Shown here: positions 11,142 through 21,193 of the stretch, in pieces
Layout: each line of letters starts with the position of its first letter
Numbering within the stretch: the stretch's first letter is position 1
Source: Synaphobranchus kaupii
Taxonomy: Eukaryota; Chordata; Actinopteri; Anguilliformes; Synaphobranchidae
Assembly: GCA_029718625.1 (NCBI GenBank)
Contig: CM056389.1
Coordinates: 14,227,723 to 14,291,722 of the forward strand
Reading direction: 5' to 3'
Length of the DNA stretch: 64,000 bases
Made by a program: the position numbers and the translations under genes
Notes under the pieces: generated by a model
Databases searched by the model: none
What the model was told of the DNA's origin: nothing
The model's input: only the letters and a program-made list of their open reading frames with translations

Positions 11142-12300
11142 CGATGGCCAACTTAAGTCATGCGCTTAAGTGCCTTTTCCTGCAGGGATTTAACGTGAGC
11201 TGACTTACGCCGTATTCTAACTTACATTACATTACATTACAGGCATTTAGCAGACGCTCTTATCCAGAGCGACTTACACAACTTTTTATTTTTTATTATT
11301 ACATTTATCCATTCATACAGCTGGATATATACTGAAGCAAGTCAGGTTAAGTACCTTGCTTAAGGGTACAACGGCAGTGTCCTACCTGGGAATCGAACCT
11401 ACAACCTTTCGTTTACAAGCCCAGTTCCTTAACCATTATACTACACTGCCGCCCAATTTGCCGCCCAACTTGTGTTGCGCAGGTGTGTGGGTGGTACAGG
11501 GCATGATATTCTAATTACCTGTTTCTTGTACCTCCCCCCCGGGTTGCCAGGTATCTACTAAAAAATGTTTGTGGGGTTCTGCGTTTTCAACGTGTCAGTG
11601 ACAGTGCCTTTTATAACCGCATTTGCGCATCGTAGTTGCTTTTGCGTGTCGGGGTACAGGCATGCAGTGAACGTATTAATACATCGCATCGATAAAATGA
11701 TCATAGCTTCTATTGATGACTGGGATATACCCATCACACAATCAAAAAAAATCGCTGGACAGTGGTTGCACGCAATATTACTAAGTAAACAAATAAATTG
11801 TTGGATTTACTTAAAAAAAGACTTATAAATATATTTTTTTACGATTTAGCCTACCTAATAAAGTAATGTACAGTAACATAATAGCCTTGAGCGACGTCTT
11901 TCACTTAACCAGTTGAAGTCACATATACTTAATAATAGCCCATTACTTGCAACCACTGTCCAAAGATTTATTTTTTGAGTGCATCTGTCACATGCTGGAA
12001 AGATATGGCCAGGAAGGAGAGATATTTTAACCTGGAGCACTGGTAGATCTACACTGCGGGGAGTTACTTTGCGCTTCTTAATAATTTTGGAGCAGCTGTG
12101 CTCACACAAGTAGGCTACAAAATTGTCTCTCTGTCAAAGCGATTATGATCCAAACACTGTCTGTCAATAAATTAATCTAATATCGGTCTGGTATTATATA
12201 CCAGACAGTCAGTCATAGCCCACTTTTACATATTTTTCTTTTTATGACAGCTCTTTGATAATTGTAAGTAGGCTAGGCGAAGGAAAACAAAACCAACTGA
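11142..12300. repeat. dispersed repeat family B, longest copy, interrupted by a SINE
   Basis: Shares GATGGCCAACTTAA, GATTTAACGTGAGCTGACTT, GCATGATATTCTAAT, TGCGCATCGTAGTTGCTTTT and GATAAAATGATCATAGCTTC with 26276-26800, in the same order. The end (12186-12300) matches the start of the window. No coding capacity is seen. The SINE at 11224-11466 splits it. Confidence 0.8.
11224..11466 (-). mobile_element. tRNA-derived SINE, nested insertion
   Basis: Read on the minus strand it starts GGCGGCAGTGTAGTATAATG and has an RNA polymerase III B box GGTTCGATTCC (11399-11389) with an A-box-like TAGTATAATGGTTAAGGA upstream. It has a body containing CGCTCTGGATAAGAGCGTCT and a TGTAA-repeat tail. The 5-bp target duplication AACTT is at 11219-11223 and 11467-11471. 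Confidence 0.9.
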
Positions 12301-12525
12301 GGATGTGGCTTCTTTGTTAACCTTTACCAAGTGGTTGAATAATTTTGGAGGGCTCTCTAGTTGAAACAACTTACAACAATACATTTTTTAAGGCTATGAA
12401 ATCAAGGTGGGTTTCAAAAGGAAAAAAAAACATATCCATCCCCTTAAATTTAGTTTGAAAATAACAAAAATAGCTGCATAATAAATATAAACATGCAGGC
12501 CTAGTGACATGGTTTTTAACCCTGT

Positions 12526-13985
12526 TTCCCTATGCGGTCGTTTTCCTTAAGTGGCCACGCGAGGGCGCTGCCCTTTTAGTAGATGCTTGCTCCGCCCTGC
12601 TGGGCTTCTGTTAGCATTTACACCTGTGCGTGGTCACTGAGAGCTACTTAAGCCTTCCGTTTCCTTCTATCGGGGCTTCGACATTAATTGTTCATTGTTT
12701 TGTACTGTGGTGCTTTTGTTGGTTGTGAGTTACTCGTACCATTTGGGCTACTCGCCTATTTTTAACGCCTCTTTATTGAGGCAGGGCTTATTTCTTGCTG
12801 GCTTGGTAGTTACTTATCTCGTAGAAGTTTGGGACCGTAAATCTCTGCTCTATTTTCGCCTTTTTTTGTGCTTTTTCTCAGTGTATGGAGATTTGGGCGA
12901 TTATGTTCGGAACTGTAGTTCTGTTCGCCCTTTGGTGCATGTCGTCTCATGGGAGATCGGGCGTTTCGCTTCTGCTAGGTTGCTTAGCTTGTAGAAGTGT
13001 AGAGTAGCTGTTCTTTGTTCCCTTTCGCCTGTTATTGGTTTCTACTGAGAGTCCTGGCGTTTGCTTCTACTCATTTCCGTGTTACGGTGAGCCAGTGAGT
13101 AGCTTTGGTCCGTTTATTCCCTGTTTTGTCTCCTTCTCATGGACTACGTCCCCCTTTGTTGTGAGTCGGGGTTTTTCGTTACATTTCCCCTTACTGAGAG
13201 GCAGGGCTTGTATTTGTGTTTGTGCTTGTGTTAGTCAGATAGCCGACAGTTTCGGTGCAGCTGTCCTTTCGTCTTTTGTGCTATTTCTCCGTGTATGGAG
13301 ATTTGGGCGATTCTGGTCGGAACTGTAGTTCTGTTCGCCCTTCAGTGCAATTCGTCTCTTAGGGAGACCGGGCGATATTTTGGACATGTTTGCGTTTGAC
13401 TGCAAGCCCCAATCTAAGCCGTGGAACATTAATTATCTGTTCCTGTTCGCCTCGTTGCATTTCTCCTTTCTTAGAGGCTTGGGCGTGGCTCTATTTTAAG
13501 CTTGGTCATTTTGCTGGTAAGGCTATGGGACTGCGGTTCTCCGTCGGCTCGCCTGTAAAATGTCTCTCCCCCCTGGGAGATCGGGCGTTTACCTCCTTTA
13601 TGTTCTGCATGTGACTGTTGGCTTATGGAAGTAGCTACGGAACGTTATCTCTGTTCTTTCGCCCCCTCTGAAACAATTTTATCATTTTGCAATATTTGTT
13701 GACTGTATTTATTTGTGCCTTTACGCTACTCGCCCGTTCTTATTTTGTCTCGTTACCGAGACAGGGCGCGTATTATTTCTGGCTGTTCAGATCCCTGTCC
13801 TTGCGCTCTACTTGGCGTTTGACAGTGAGCCGGTTAGTAGCGTCTGTAGTGGTGTTTGTTGTTCCTTGTCTTGTCTCCTTCCCTTATCTGCGGGGTTTCC
13901 CGCCTTAGTGGCCTAAGGGCTTAATGAATCCCCTTGCTGCGTTTGGCTCCTCCCACGTCACACGTCACGCCCCATTACACCTAGT
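12526..13985 (+). repeat. unclassified repeat-like region with an array of short hairpins
   Basis: About 1.4 kb built from diverged internal copies. GATTTGGGCGATT with CGGAACTGTAGTTCTGTTCG occurs at about 12890-12930 and again near 13300-13340, and longer similarities link about 12724-12810 with 13697-13780. At least eight small stem-loops, each followed directly or within a few bases by GGGC or GGC, occur on the plus strand at 12767, 12945, 13185, 13354, 13463, 13565, 13746 and 13903. No protein frame looks genuine. A solo LTR or structured untranslated part of a retroelement is possible, but no boundaries or target duplication could be set. Confidence 0.5.
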
Positions 13986-15222
13986 GTCAAGAACAGGTCT
14001 GAGAGGCACTATTTAAAACCCACACGTTTTCATTCCATCACCTTTATGCAGTTTGTTTAGGAGTTGAAATTTGCCAAGGCAAAAGAGCCATTGAATTGTC
14101 TTCATATACTGTAAATTGCCTCTGTAGCGGGGTCAAGTGCCTTCTGGAGAATATGATGGAACTTTCATGAAAAGGGTGTTTTTGTGATGTGTGAATGTTG
14201 AGTGTGGAGGGTTGGGGGTTGGGGGGAGGGTGGGGGGGGGGGGACTCTGAAACCTTCATCATCGAGTGGATAAAAACATGCATTTCAGAACTGTTGGATA
14301 TTCAGCCACAACACCATCATCCATATGAATATTTCCACCTCCAGCTATGCATACTTGAAGAATAAAATAAAAAATAAAAAAAGCTTTTTATATAATTTTC
14401 TTTTTATACTCTTTTTTCAAACTTTGACTGTCCAATCATATTTAACTCCCGTTCAATCACTGCAGTTCTAACTGTCAGTCAGGGAGATAGCAGACTTTAA
14501 AATGCGGGGAGTCAAAATGCAATAAACAATTTTCAATTGTACAGAAACACTCTAGAAGTCGCAGCAAGTCATTTTGGGTTACAAACTAAAAAAGCATTGG
14601 AAGTTAGTTCAAGCTAAAAAAAACAATTTTAAATTCTAGCCCAAACTTTTCTGGAAAGAGAAGTAATTTCTATATTGGACAAATATTAGTAAGCACATAT
14701 GTACAAATATACATTTTATACTTTTGCGATGATAAACATGAACTTCAAGCAGTTTGACAAATTGAGACAAGGCTTTTAATTTGACTGTTGTTCTCCGCTA
14801 TTGAAACTCATCCAGTCATCATGCGGCAATGAAAATGGCACCCTGATTTCACACCACATGTTCTTCCTATAGCTACAGGCCAAAATATTGTACTATTGTG
14901 ACGTTCCAGCCTGGGCAACCAGACGGCTTCCACTAATTCAGAATGCCACCTGATCTGCAGGCTTAACATGCCAGTGTATTCACATGTTCTTCTTCTTCCA
15001 GCCACAGCCTCTCAATTTCAATCACCTACTGATGATAGTCCACCTGGCAGTCATGGACATGATTCTGTCCAATCTTAAATCTGTTAACGCCACTGTGTAC
15101 CCCTACAAGTGCTTCTCCACTCTAGAGCCTTTGCTAGTTCTGGCAGCTTCTCCACTCTGTTGCAATGTATCCCAAAATGCCCCAAATGCTCGGTTCCCAG
15201 TCCGCAGACTATCCTCATACTT
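13986..15222. other. intergenic stretch, nothing recognised
   Basis: AT-rich, with a G run at about 14227-14243. No supported gene. Confidence 0.4.
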
Positions 15223-15432
15223 AGGCTGACCAGACATCCTCTTTTTCCCCAGACACTTTCTTCTGTTTTGTGACCGGGAACATCCGTCCAGGCGAGATTT
15301 CTAAATTCCTAAAAAGTTTCCTGTTAGGTTTTGCTCATTTCATAGACCGTATAATACAGTAAGCAAACAAATGGCCTAGTAGTATGTTCATAATGCCCAC
15401 ACTTGTCCTCATTTACATGGTCATGCTCTATG
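15223..15432 (+). repeat. dispersed repeat, copy 2; hosts the sushi-type insertion
   Basis: Same family as 4698-4875. The LTR retrotransposon inserted immediately after its recognisable end. Confidence 0.7.
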
Positions 15433-16856
15433 TGTTACGAACCCAATACGAGACGAACCCAAGTGCAACGACCAGGAGACAGATTCACAGAGAAGGGTTT
15501 TTTTAATAAATTAAGTGTTGGGGTAGTCCCAAAACTGTACAGGAAAGGCAAACACGTTATCACACAGGGTAAAGTCAGCAAGCCCGGAACGGACTGCTCC
15601 AAGCCGGAGCTGGAACGAAAGATCAGGAACGGAATGTTCCAAGCCGGAACTGGACTGGACTCCAGGCGTAGGCAACGCCTGAACTGGACTGGAACTGGAC
15701 CGGGAGGTCCACTCAGGAAACGCGGTCAGGAACGGATTGTTCCAAGCCGGAACTGGACTGGATCGGTAGGTGCACACTCACACCTGGACTGGACTGGAAC
15801 TGGACCGGGAGGTCCACTCAGGAAACGCGGTCAGGAACGGATTGTTCCAAGCCGGAACTGGACTGGATCGGTAGGTGCACAACTCACACCTGGACTGGAC
15901 TGGAACTGGACCGGGAGGTCCACTCTGGACAATGGGCTCAGGAACAGGTTTGTTCCAAGCCGGAACTGGACTGGATCGGAAGATGCGTGACTCACGCCTG
16001 GACTGGACAGGTAGGTGGGCGACTCACTACGGCAGGACTGGAACTGGACCGGGATGACTACACCGGTACTGGTCAAAACAAACAGAGGGGGATTAGTTTG
16101 GAAGTAGGCACGGGAAGGACCGGGAGGTTCTCACTGGATGGTAGTGCTGGGTAGTGCGGCGTAGCTTAGGTAGGTCCGGTAGGATCTGGCCGGTCTCCAG
16201 TGCTCCCGGAACCGTAACCGAAGACGTTGTGGGCGGCTTCGGCCGGACAGGAACAGCTGGAGGGTAGCCAGGATCGGAGTGCCACACGGAATCCTACGTG
16301 AGCTGAAGGTGGAGGTACCGCAACACACAAAACAAACAAAGGGAGAACGAACACTGCCACGGTAGACTGGGTAACTGGAGGTTTAGAGGGAAAACAGGTT
16401 AGCTGCATGGAACACAGGAATTTCACGGAGGGTAACTACCACACTGTAGTTTCAGACGAACGACACGCTGTAAGGGGATTGAATTCCCACAACCAAGCGA
16501 GCAGAACCGTAGAAGACCACGAACGACAAAACCAAACACAGAGTGAGGATAGTTAACGAACTGGCGCCGATTGGCAGCCAGCCGTGGGTATAAGTAGTGA
16601 CGTTAATGAAAACCTAAATAAGGAGCAGGTGTGGAAATTAAACGGGAGTGATTACTAAACACCAGGTGAGGAATGCATGCAAAGAGAGGGAGAGGAGTGA
16701 AAGGCGGAAGTAAAAACAGAAAACCAGACGAACAAGTCAGGGAAGGAAACGCCTAGTCCGTAGCAGCGGGGAAAACACGGACAAAGGGATCCAACATGAC
16801 ACGGAGGGAAAACAGGAAAACACGGAAAACGAACAGGAATGGGGCGGAACATTACA
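15433..16856 (-). repeat. 3' LTR of the sushi-type retrotransposon
   Basis: Same length as the 5' LTR, with three visible substitutions. A poly(A) signal variant ATTAAA lies on the minus strand at 15507-15502, about 70 nt from the LTR end. On the element strand the LTR is preceded by a polypurine tract, GAGGGGGGGGG, at about 16861-16872. Confidence 0.95.
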
Positions 16857-16868
16857 GTACCCCCCCCC

Positions 16869-18419
16869 TCAAAGTACGCCTCCTGGCGTACCTGGTGGCC
16901 TGGTTTTGTGAGGGAAGCGTTTGTGGAAATCCTGGATCAGTGAGTGATCCAGGATGAGGCTCCTGTGGAGCCACGACCGCTCCTCAGGCCCATACCCCTC
17001 CCAGTCAACGAGGTATTGGAAACCCCGACCCTTACGGCGGATGTCAATAATACGGTCCACCGTGTAGGCCGGGGCGTTGTCGATGACCCGGACAGGTGGA
17101 GGAGGGAGGGTAGGGGAACTGAGGGGGCTGGAGGCGACAGGCTTTATTTGAGAAACATGAAAAACGGGGTAAACTTTGAGGGAGGCAGGGAGGGAGAGCT
17201 TAACCGAAACTGGGTTGATTAAACAAACAATAGGGAAGGGACCAATAAAACGGGGCCGAAGTTTTTTAGAGGAAGAGGGAAGGGAAATGTTAAACGTGGA
17301 GAGCCAGACCTGCTGACCGACCCTATACTTAGGGGCTGCGGTCCTGTGAAGGTCCGCCAGACGTTGGGCACGGGAATTGGAGCGCAGGAGTGCGGTGCGT
17401 GCAAGTCTCCACATGCGTTTGCATTTAAGGAGGTGGGATCTAACAGAGGGGACTGCTACCTCGGCCTCCTGGGCCGACAGGAGAGGGGGTTGGTAACCTA
17501 ATGAGCACTCGAACGGGGACAACCCTGTGGACGCACTTTTAAGGGAGTTGTGAGCGTACTCTACCCAGGGGAGAAAACGGCTCCAGGAGGCGGGATTGCG
17601 TGCGGTGACGCACCGCAGGGCGGCCCCCAGGTCCTGGTTCGCCCTCTCTGCCTGGCCGTTAGACTGGGGATGGAAACCCGACGACAAACTAGCCGAGGCC
17701 CCCAGGGCTACACAGAACGCCTTCCAAACCTGGGAGGAGAATTGGGGCCCACGGTCAGACACAATGTCGGAGGGGATCCCGTGCAGCCTGACCACATGTA
17801 ACACCAGGAGCTCCGCAGTTTCGAGGGCGGACGGGAGTTTGGGAAGGGGAATAAAGTGAACCGCCTTGGAGAACCGATCCACCACTGTCAGAATTACGGA
17901 ATTACCCTCTGACAATGGCAGACCGGTGACAAAGTCCACGCCGATGTGGCTCCAAGGACGGCCCGGGACAGGGAGGGGAAGGAGAAGACCGGAGGGAGGC
18001 TGGTGGGATGCCTTGCTCCTGGCGCACACAGCACAGGCCAGGACAAAGGCACGGGTATCCTCCTTAAGCGTGGGCCACCAAAAACTCCTCCTGACGAGGG
18101 TGGTCGTTCTGGCAACACCTGGGTGACACGCCAGACAGGAGGCGTGAACCCACTCCAGGACCTGGGAGCGGACGGAGTTGGGAACAAACAGGGAGGAGTT
18201 AGGGTTACTGCGGGGGTCAGGGTGGGAAGTCTGGGCGGACCTCACAATTTCCTCGATCTTCCAGGAGACCGCAGCCACTACACAGGACGCCGGTAGAATA
18301 GGCTCCGGTTCAGCAGGACTGGAGGGAAGGGAAAAAACACGGGATAAGGCATCCGCCTTGACATTGCGGGAACCGGAGCGGTAAGACAAGGAAAAATTAA
18401 AGCGGGCAAAGAATAATGA
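16869..18419 (-). pseudogene. pol: retrotransposon Pol, C-terminal part: integrase with chromodomain (cut off by the upstream stop)
   Basis: Continues the pol frame after the premature TAG and stays open to the natural stop. Numbering from 18389, it has an integrase zinc-binding region (H82, H89, C119, C122) and a DD35E core: D152 (GVDFVTG), D212 (SDRGPQF) and E248 (NGQAERAN), with exactly 35 residues between the last two. A GPF/Y-type motif (RFIGPFPI) follows, then a proline-rich linker. The C-terminal chromodomain (about 441-490) includes [25 protein letters not shown] and a final helix. Such domains direct integration to particular chromatin. No independent start is evident, so it is probably not translated unless the stop is read through. 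Confidence 0.93.
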
Positions 18420-20240
18420 CTATCTAGCCTGTCTGGCATTAAGCCTTTTAGCAGTTTTTAAATAAATTAAATTTTGGTGGTTAGTCAAAACAACAAAAGG
18501 ATTACCTGCCCCCTCCAGCCAGTGGCGCCACTCCTCAAGAGCCAGCTTGATGGCGAGAAGTTCCCGATCCCCGACATCATAATTTCGTTCAGCGGAGGAC
18601 AGCCTCCGGGAGAAGAAAGCACAGGGATGGAGTTTGTTGTCCAAGGCGGCTCGTTGGGACAGAATGGCCCCCACGCCGGTGTCGGAGGCATCCACCTCAA
18701 TAATAAATTGTCGGGAGGGATCAGGGTGACAAAGAATGGGAGCTGATGAAAACCGAGTTTTGAGCCGCTCAAACGCTAGCTGGGCCTCGGAGTTCCAGGA
18801 AAAAGAAAGGGCAGTAGAGGTGAGTTTGGTAAGGGGAGCAGCAATGACACTGTAGTTACGGATAAACCTGCGATAAAAATTAGCAAAACCGAGAAATTGT
18901 TGAAGGTGCTTACGGGAGGTGGGTTGGGGCCATTCTGTCACCGCCTTGATCTTGACAGGATCCGCCCGGATGCTGCCCTCCTCGATGATGAAGCCGAGGA
19001 ACGGGACTGAGGAGGCGTGGAATGAGCATTTCTCCGCCTTGACAAAGAGCTGATTCTCAAGGAGACGCTGGAGAACCTCCCGGACATGCAGAATGTGCTC
19101 CTGTGGGGACTTGGAAAAAATCAAAATGTCATCAATATAAACAAAGACGGACTTCCCCAACAGGTCTCGCAGCACGTCATTCACCATGCCCTGGAAGACT
19201 GCGGGGGCGTTAGTAAGGCCGAAGGGGACCACCAGGTACTCATAGTGGCCTAACGGGGTATTGAAGGCAGTCTTCCATTCATCCCCCTCCCGTATACGCA
19301 CCAAGTGGTACGCGTTACGGAGGTCGAGCTTGGTGAAAATGACGGCTTGCGAGAGGGGTTCAAAAGCGGTGTTTATGAGGGGAAGAGGATATTTATTGCG
19401 GATGGTTATTTGATTTAGACCCCGGTAGTCGATGCAGGGCCGTAGTGAGCCGTCTTTCTTCCCCACGAAGAAGAACCCAGCACCAACAGGAGAAGAGGAG
19501 GGACGGATGATGCCTGAGGCGAGGGACTCGTGAATGTATTCCTCCATGGATAATTTATCCGGCCCCGACAAACTGTAAAGGCGACCAGACGGAAGCTTGG
19601 CTCCTGCCAGCAGGTCGATGCAGCAGTCGTAAGGCCGGTGAGGAGGTAGGGACAGGGCGCGTGATTTGGAGAAGACCTGGCAGAGGTCGTGATATTGCTC
19701 AGGGACGTTGGAAAGGTCGGGTTCGGGTTGGTTGGTGCTGGGATCCTTGGACCCCGGAGGGGGCAGAGCGGAACGAAGACAGCTAGCCAAACAGTGGCCA
19801 CTCCACGCCAGAATACGACCGGCTTGCCAGTCGATATGAGGGTTGTGAAGGCGGAGCCAGGTCTGACCTAAAACTAAAGATGACTGTTTGGAGTTGATGA
19901 GAAGGAGTTGAATGCTCTCCCGATGATTTCCGGATAGTACTAGCTGAATGGGAACGGTGGATTGGGTCACTAACCCCAGACTCCTACCGTCTAAGGCGAG
20001 GGCTGTGATAGGAGAGGGTAGAGCTTCGGTGGGGATGCCGGCCCTCCTGGCGAAGGAGATGTCCATAAAGTTAGCGTCGGCTCCAGAGTCGATGAGAGCC
20101 GACGAAACTTCGGACTTGTCCCTCCACAGGAGAGTGACCTTGAAAACAAGGCGGTTCTGAGCTGCATGGCTAGGTATGATGGGGCTCGTCAGTACGCCCA
20201 GATTAACTGGCGAGCCTATTCTTTTGGGCGAATCGGGCAT
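18420..20240 (-). pseudogene. pol: retrotransposon Pol, N-terminal part: protease, reverse transcriptase, RNase H (ends at premature TAG)
   Basis: 606 residues counted from the first ATG of the frame; translation probably arrives from gag by -1 frameshift. Protease has DSGA at 51-54. Reverse transcriptase has LDLRNAY (305-311), [12 protein letters not shown] (339-350) and the catalytic YIDD (368-371). RNase H has EVDASDTG with D517 and E560, but the third acidic residue, normally in a TDH motif, is N587 (LTNHQNL; AAC codon at 18482-18480). The frame then meets TAG at 18422-18420, after RQAR, where related elements have tryptophan (TGG). Both changes are consistent with single G-to-A substitutions. 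The C-terminal half continues in the same frame. Confidence 0.93.
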
Positions 20241-21172
20241 GAGGCGATCTGATGGCCAGGCTTGCCGCAGTAGAAGCAGGATCTAGAGGGTAGGCGACGT
20301 TGGCGCTCCTCAGCGCTGACCGCAACTCTGCCCAGTTGCATAGGCTCCTCCTCGGAGACCCCAGACGCCGCTCTGGATCCTGCAGCAGAAGAGTGTGGAC
20401 GGATATGTACATGATGACCGGAGTTCCCCCCTCGCTCACGGGACCGGATGCGGAGACGGTTGTCAATAGCTATAGCCAGGCTAATAAGACTATTGAGTGA
20501 AGTGGATTCTTCACGAGTGGCAAGTTGATCCTTTAGCTCCTCGCCGAGTGCCTGGCGAAAGGCCCCCTGAAGGGCGGTGTCATTCCACCCGGACTCCGCA
20601 GCGAGGGTACGGAATTGGATCGCCATCTCTGCGACGCTGCGACTTCCTTGACGGACTTGAAGAAGGCGCTGAGTAGCGTCTCGCCCGCAGGTAGGGTGGT
20701 CGAACACACGCCGCATCTCGGCGGTGAAGGCAGCGAAGTTGTTGCAGAGCGCGACCTGGCTGTCCCAAATGGATGTAGCCCACTCCAGGGCACTTCCTCC
20801 CAAGCTGCTCATGATGAAGGCGATTTTACATGGGTCGGAGGCGAAGGAGGAGGGCTGCATCCGGAAGACAATGTCGCACTTCATGAGAAACTCGCGACAT
20901 TTGCCCAATCCCCCACGGTATAATTCAGGGTGTTGAACGCGAGGCTCTCGAAAAGAAGTGGCAGCAGGAGGATCGACCGGAGGATCCGGCGCGGGAGGTG
21001 TAGGGCCCACAGGAATTCGCGGAAGCGGCTGGTGAAGGGATAGCTGTGCCACTTGCTCAGTGATGCCCCTCAGCACCTCCAATACGTCATCCAAACGACG
21101 GCCCTGTTGGTCGCTGACCGCAGATTGGCAGGGGAAGGCGTGACGAATCTGATCCAGGTCGGCTGGGTCCAT
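20216..21172 (-). CDS. gag: retrotransposon Gag (sushi-type)
   Basis: A 318-residue Gag starts at the ATG 22 nt inside the LTR (MDPADLDQ). A proline-rich N-terminal third is followed by a capsid-like domain with [23 protein letters not shown] and [11 protein letters not shown], features shared with sushi-derived RTL/PEG10-type gag domains. The C terminus has one CCHC zinc knuckle, [14 protein letters not shown], just before the stop. It should assemble the particle and bind element RNA. The frame is fully open, so Gag may be intact. The slippery heptamer CCCAAAA is 3 nt upstream of the stop codon. Confidence 0.93.
   Translation of the reverse strand: MDPADLDQIRHAFPCQSAVSDQQGRRLDDVLEVLRGITEQVAQLSLHQPLPRIPVGPTPPAPDPPVDPPAATSFREPRVQHPELYRGGLGKCREFLMKCDIVFRMQPSSFASDPCKIAFIMSSLGGSALEWATSIWDSQVALCNNFAAFTAEMRRVFDHPTCGRDATQRLLQVRQGSRSVAEMAIQFRTLAAESGWNDTALQGAFRQALGEELKDQLATREESTSLNSLISLAIAIDNRLRIRSRERGGNSGHHVHIRPHSSAAGSRAASGVSEEEPMQLGRVAVSAEERQRRLPSRSCFYCGKPGHQIASCPIRPKE
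20222..20228 (-). promoter_or_regulatory. putative -1 ribosomal frameshift site (C CCA AAA)
   Basis: The heptamer fits X XXY YYZ in the gag reading frame and lies in the gag/pol overlap. Pol is in the -1 frame relative to gag, so slippage here would join the two. A downstream pseudoknot was not examined. Confidence 0.65.
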
Positions 21173-21181
21173 GTTTTTTGG

Positions 21182-21192
21182 GCCAGTTCGTT
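21182..21192 (-). promoter_or_regulatory. self-primer binding site of the retrotransposon
   Basis: One base inside the 5' LTR the minus strand reads AACGAACTGGC. Its exact 11-nt complement, GCCAGTTCGTT, lies in the same LTR at 22326-22316, at the start site predicted from the TATA-like box. Tf1 and related elements prime reverse transcription with the first 11 nt of their own mRNA, and this layout matches. No tRNA 3' end match was recognised. Confidence 0.8.
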
Positions 21193-21193
21193 C

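Noticed and set aside
11389..11450. A functional tRNA gene on the minus strand
   Set aside because: A and B boxes are present, but the flanking body and TGTAA tail show it is the head of a SINE, and no cloverleaf with proper acceptor stem is formed.
12695..13916. Several 70-99-codon frames
   Set aside because: They overlap in different frames with no homology. The region is better explained as a structured repeat.
15403..16426. Open frames inside the LTRs, duplicated at 21053-22187
   Set aside because: They lie in the retrotransposon LTRs and arise from the ~106-bp internal repeats; both copies carry them.
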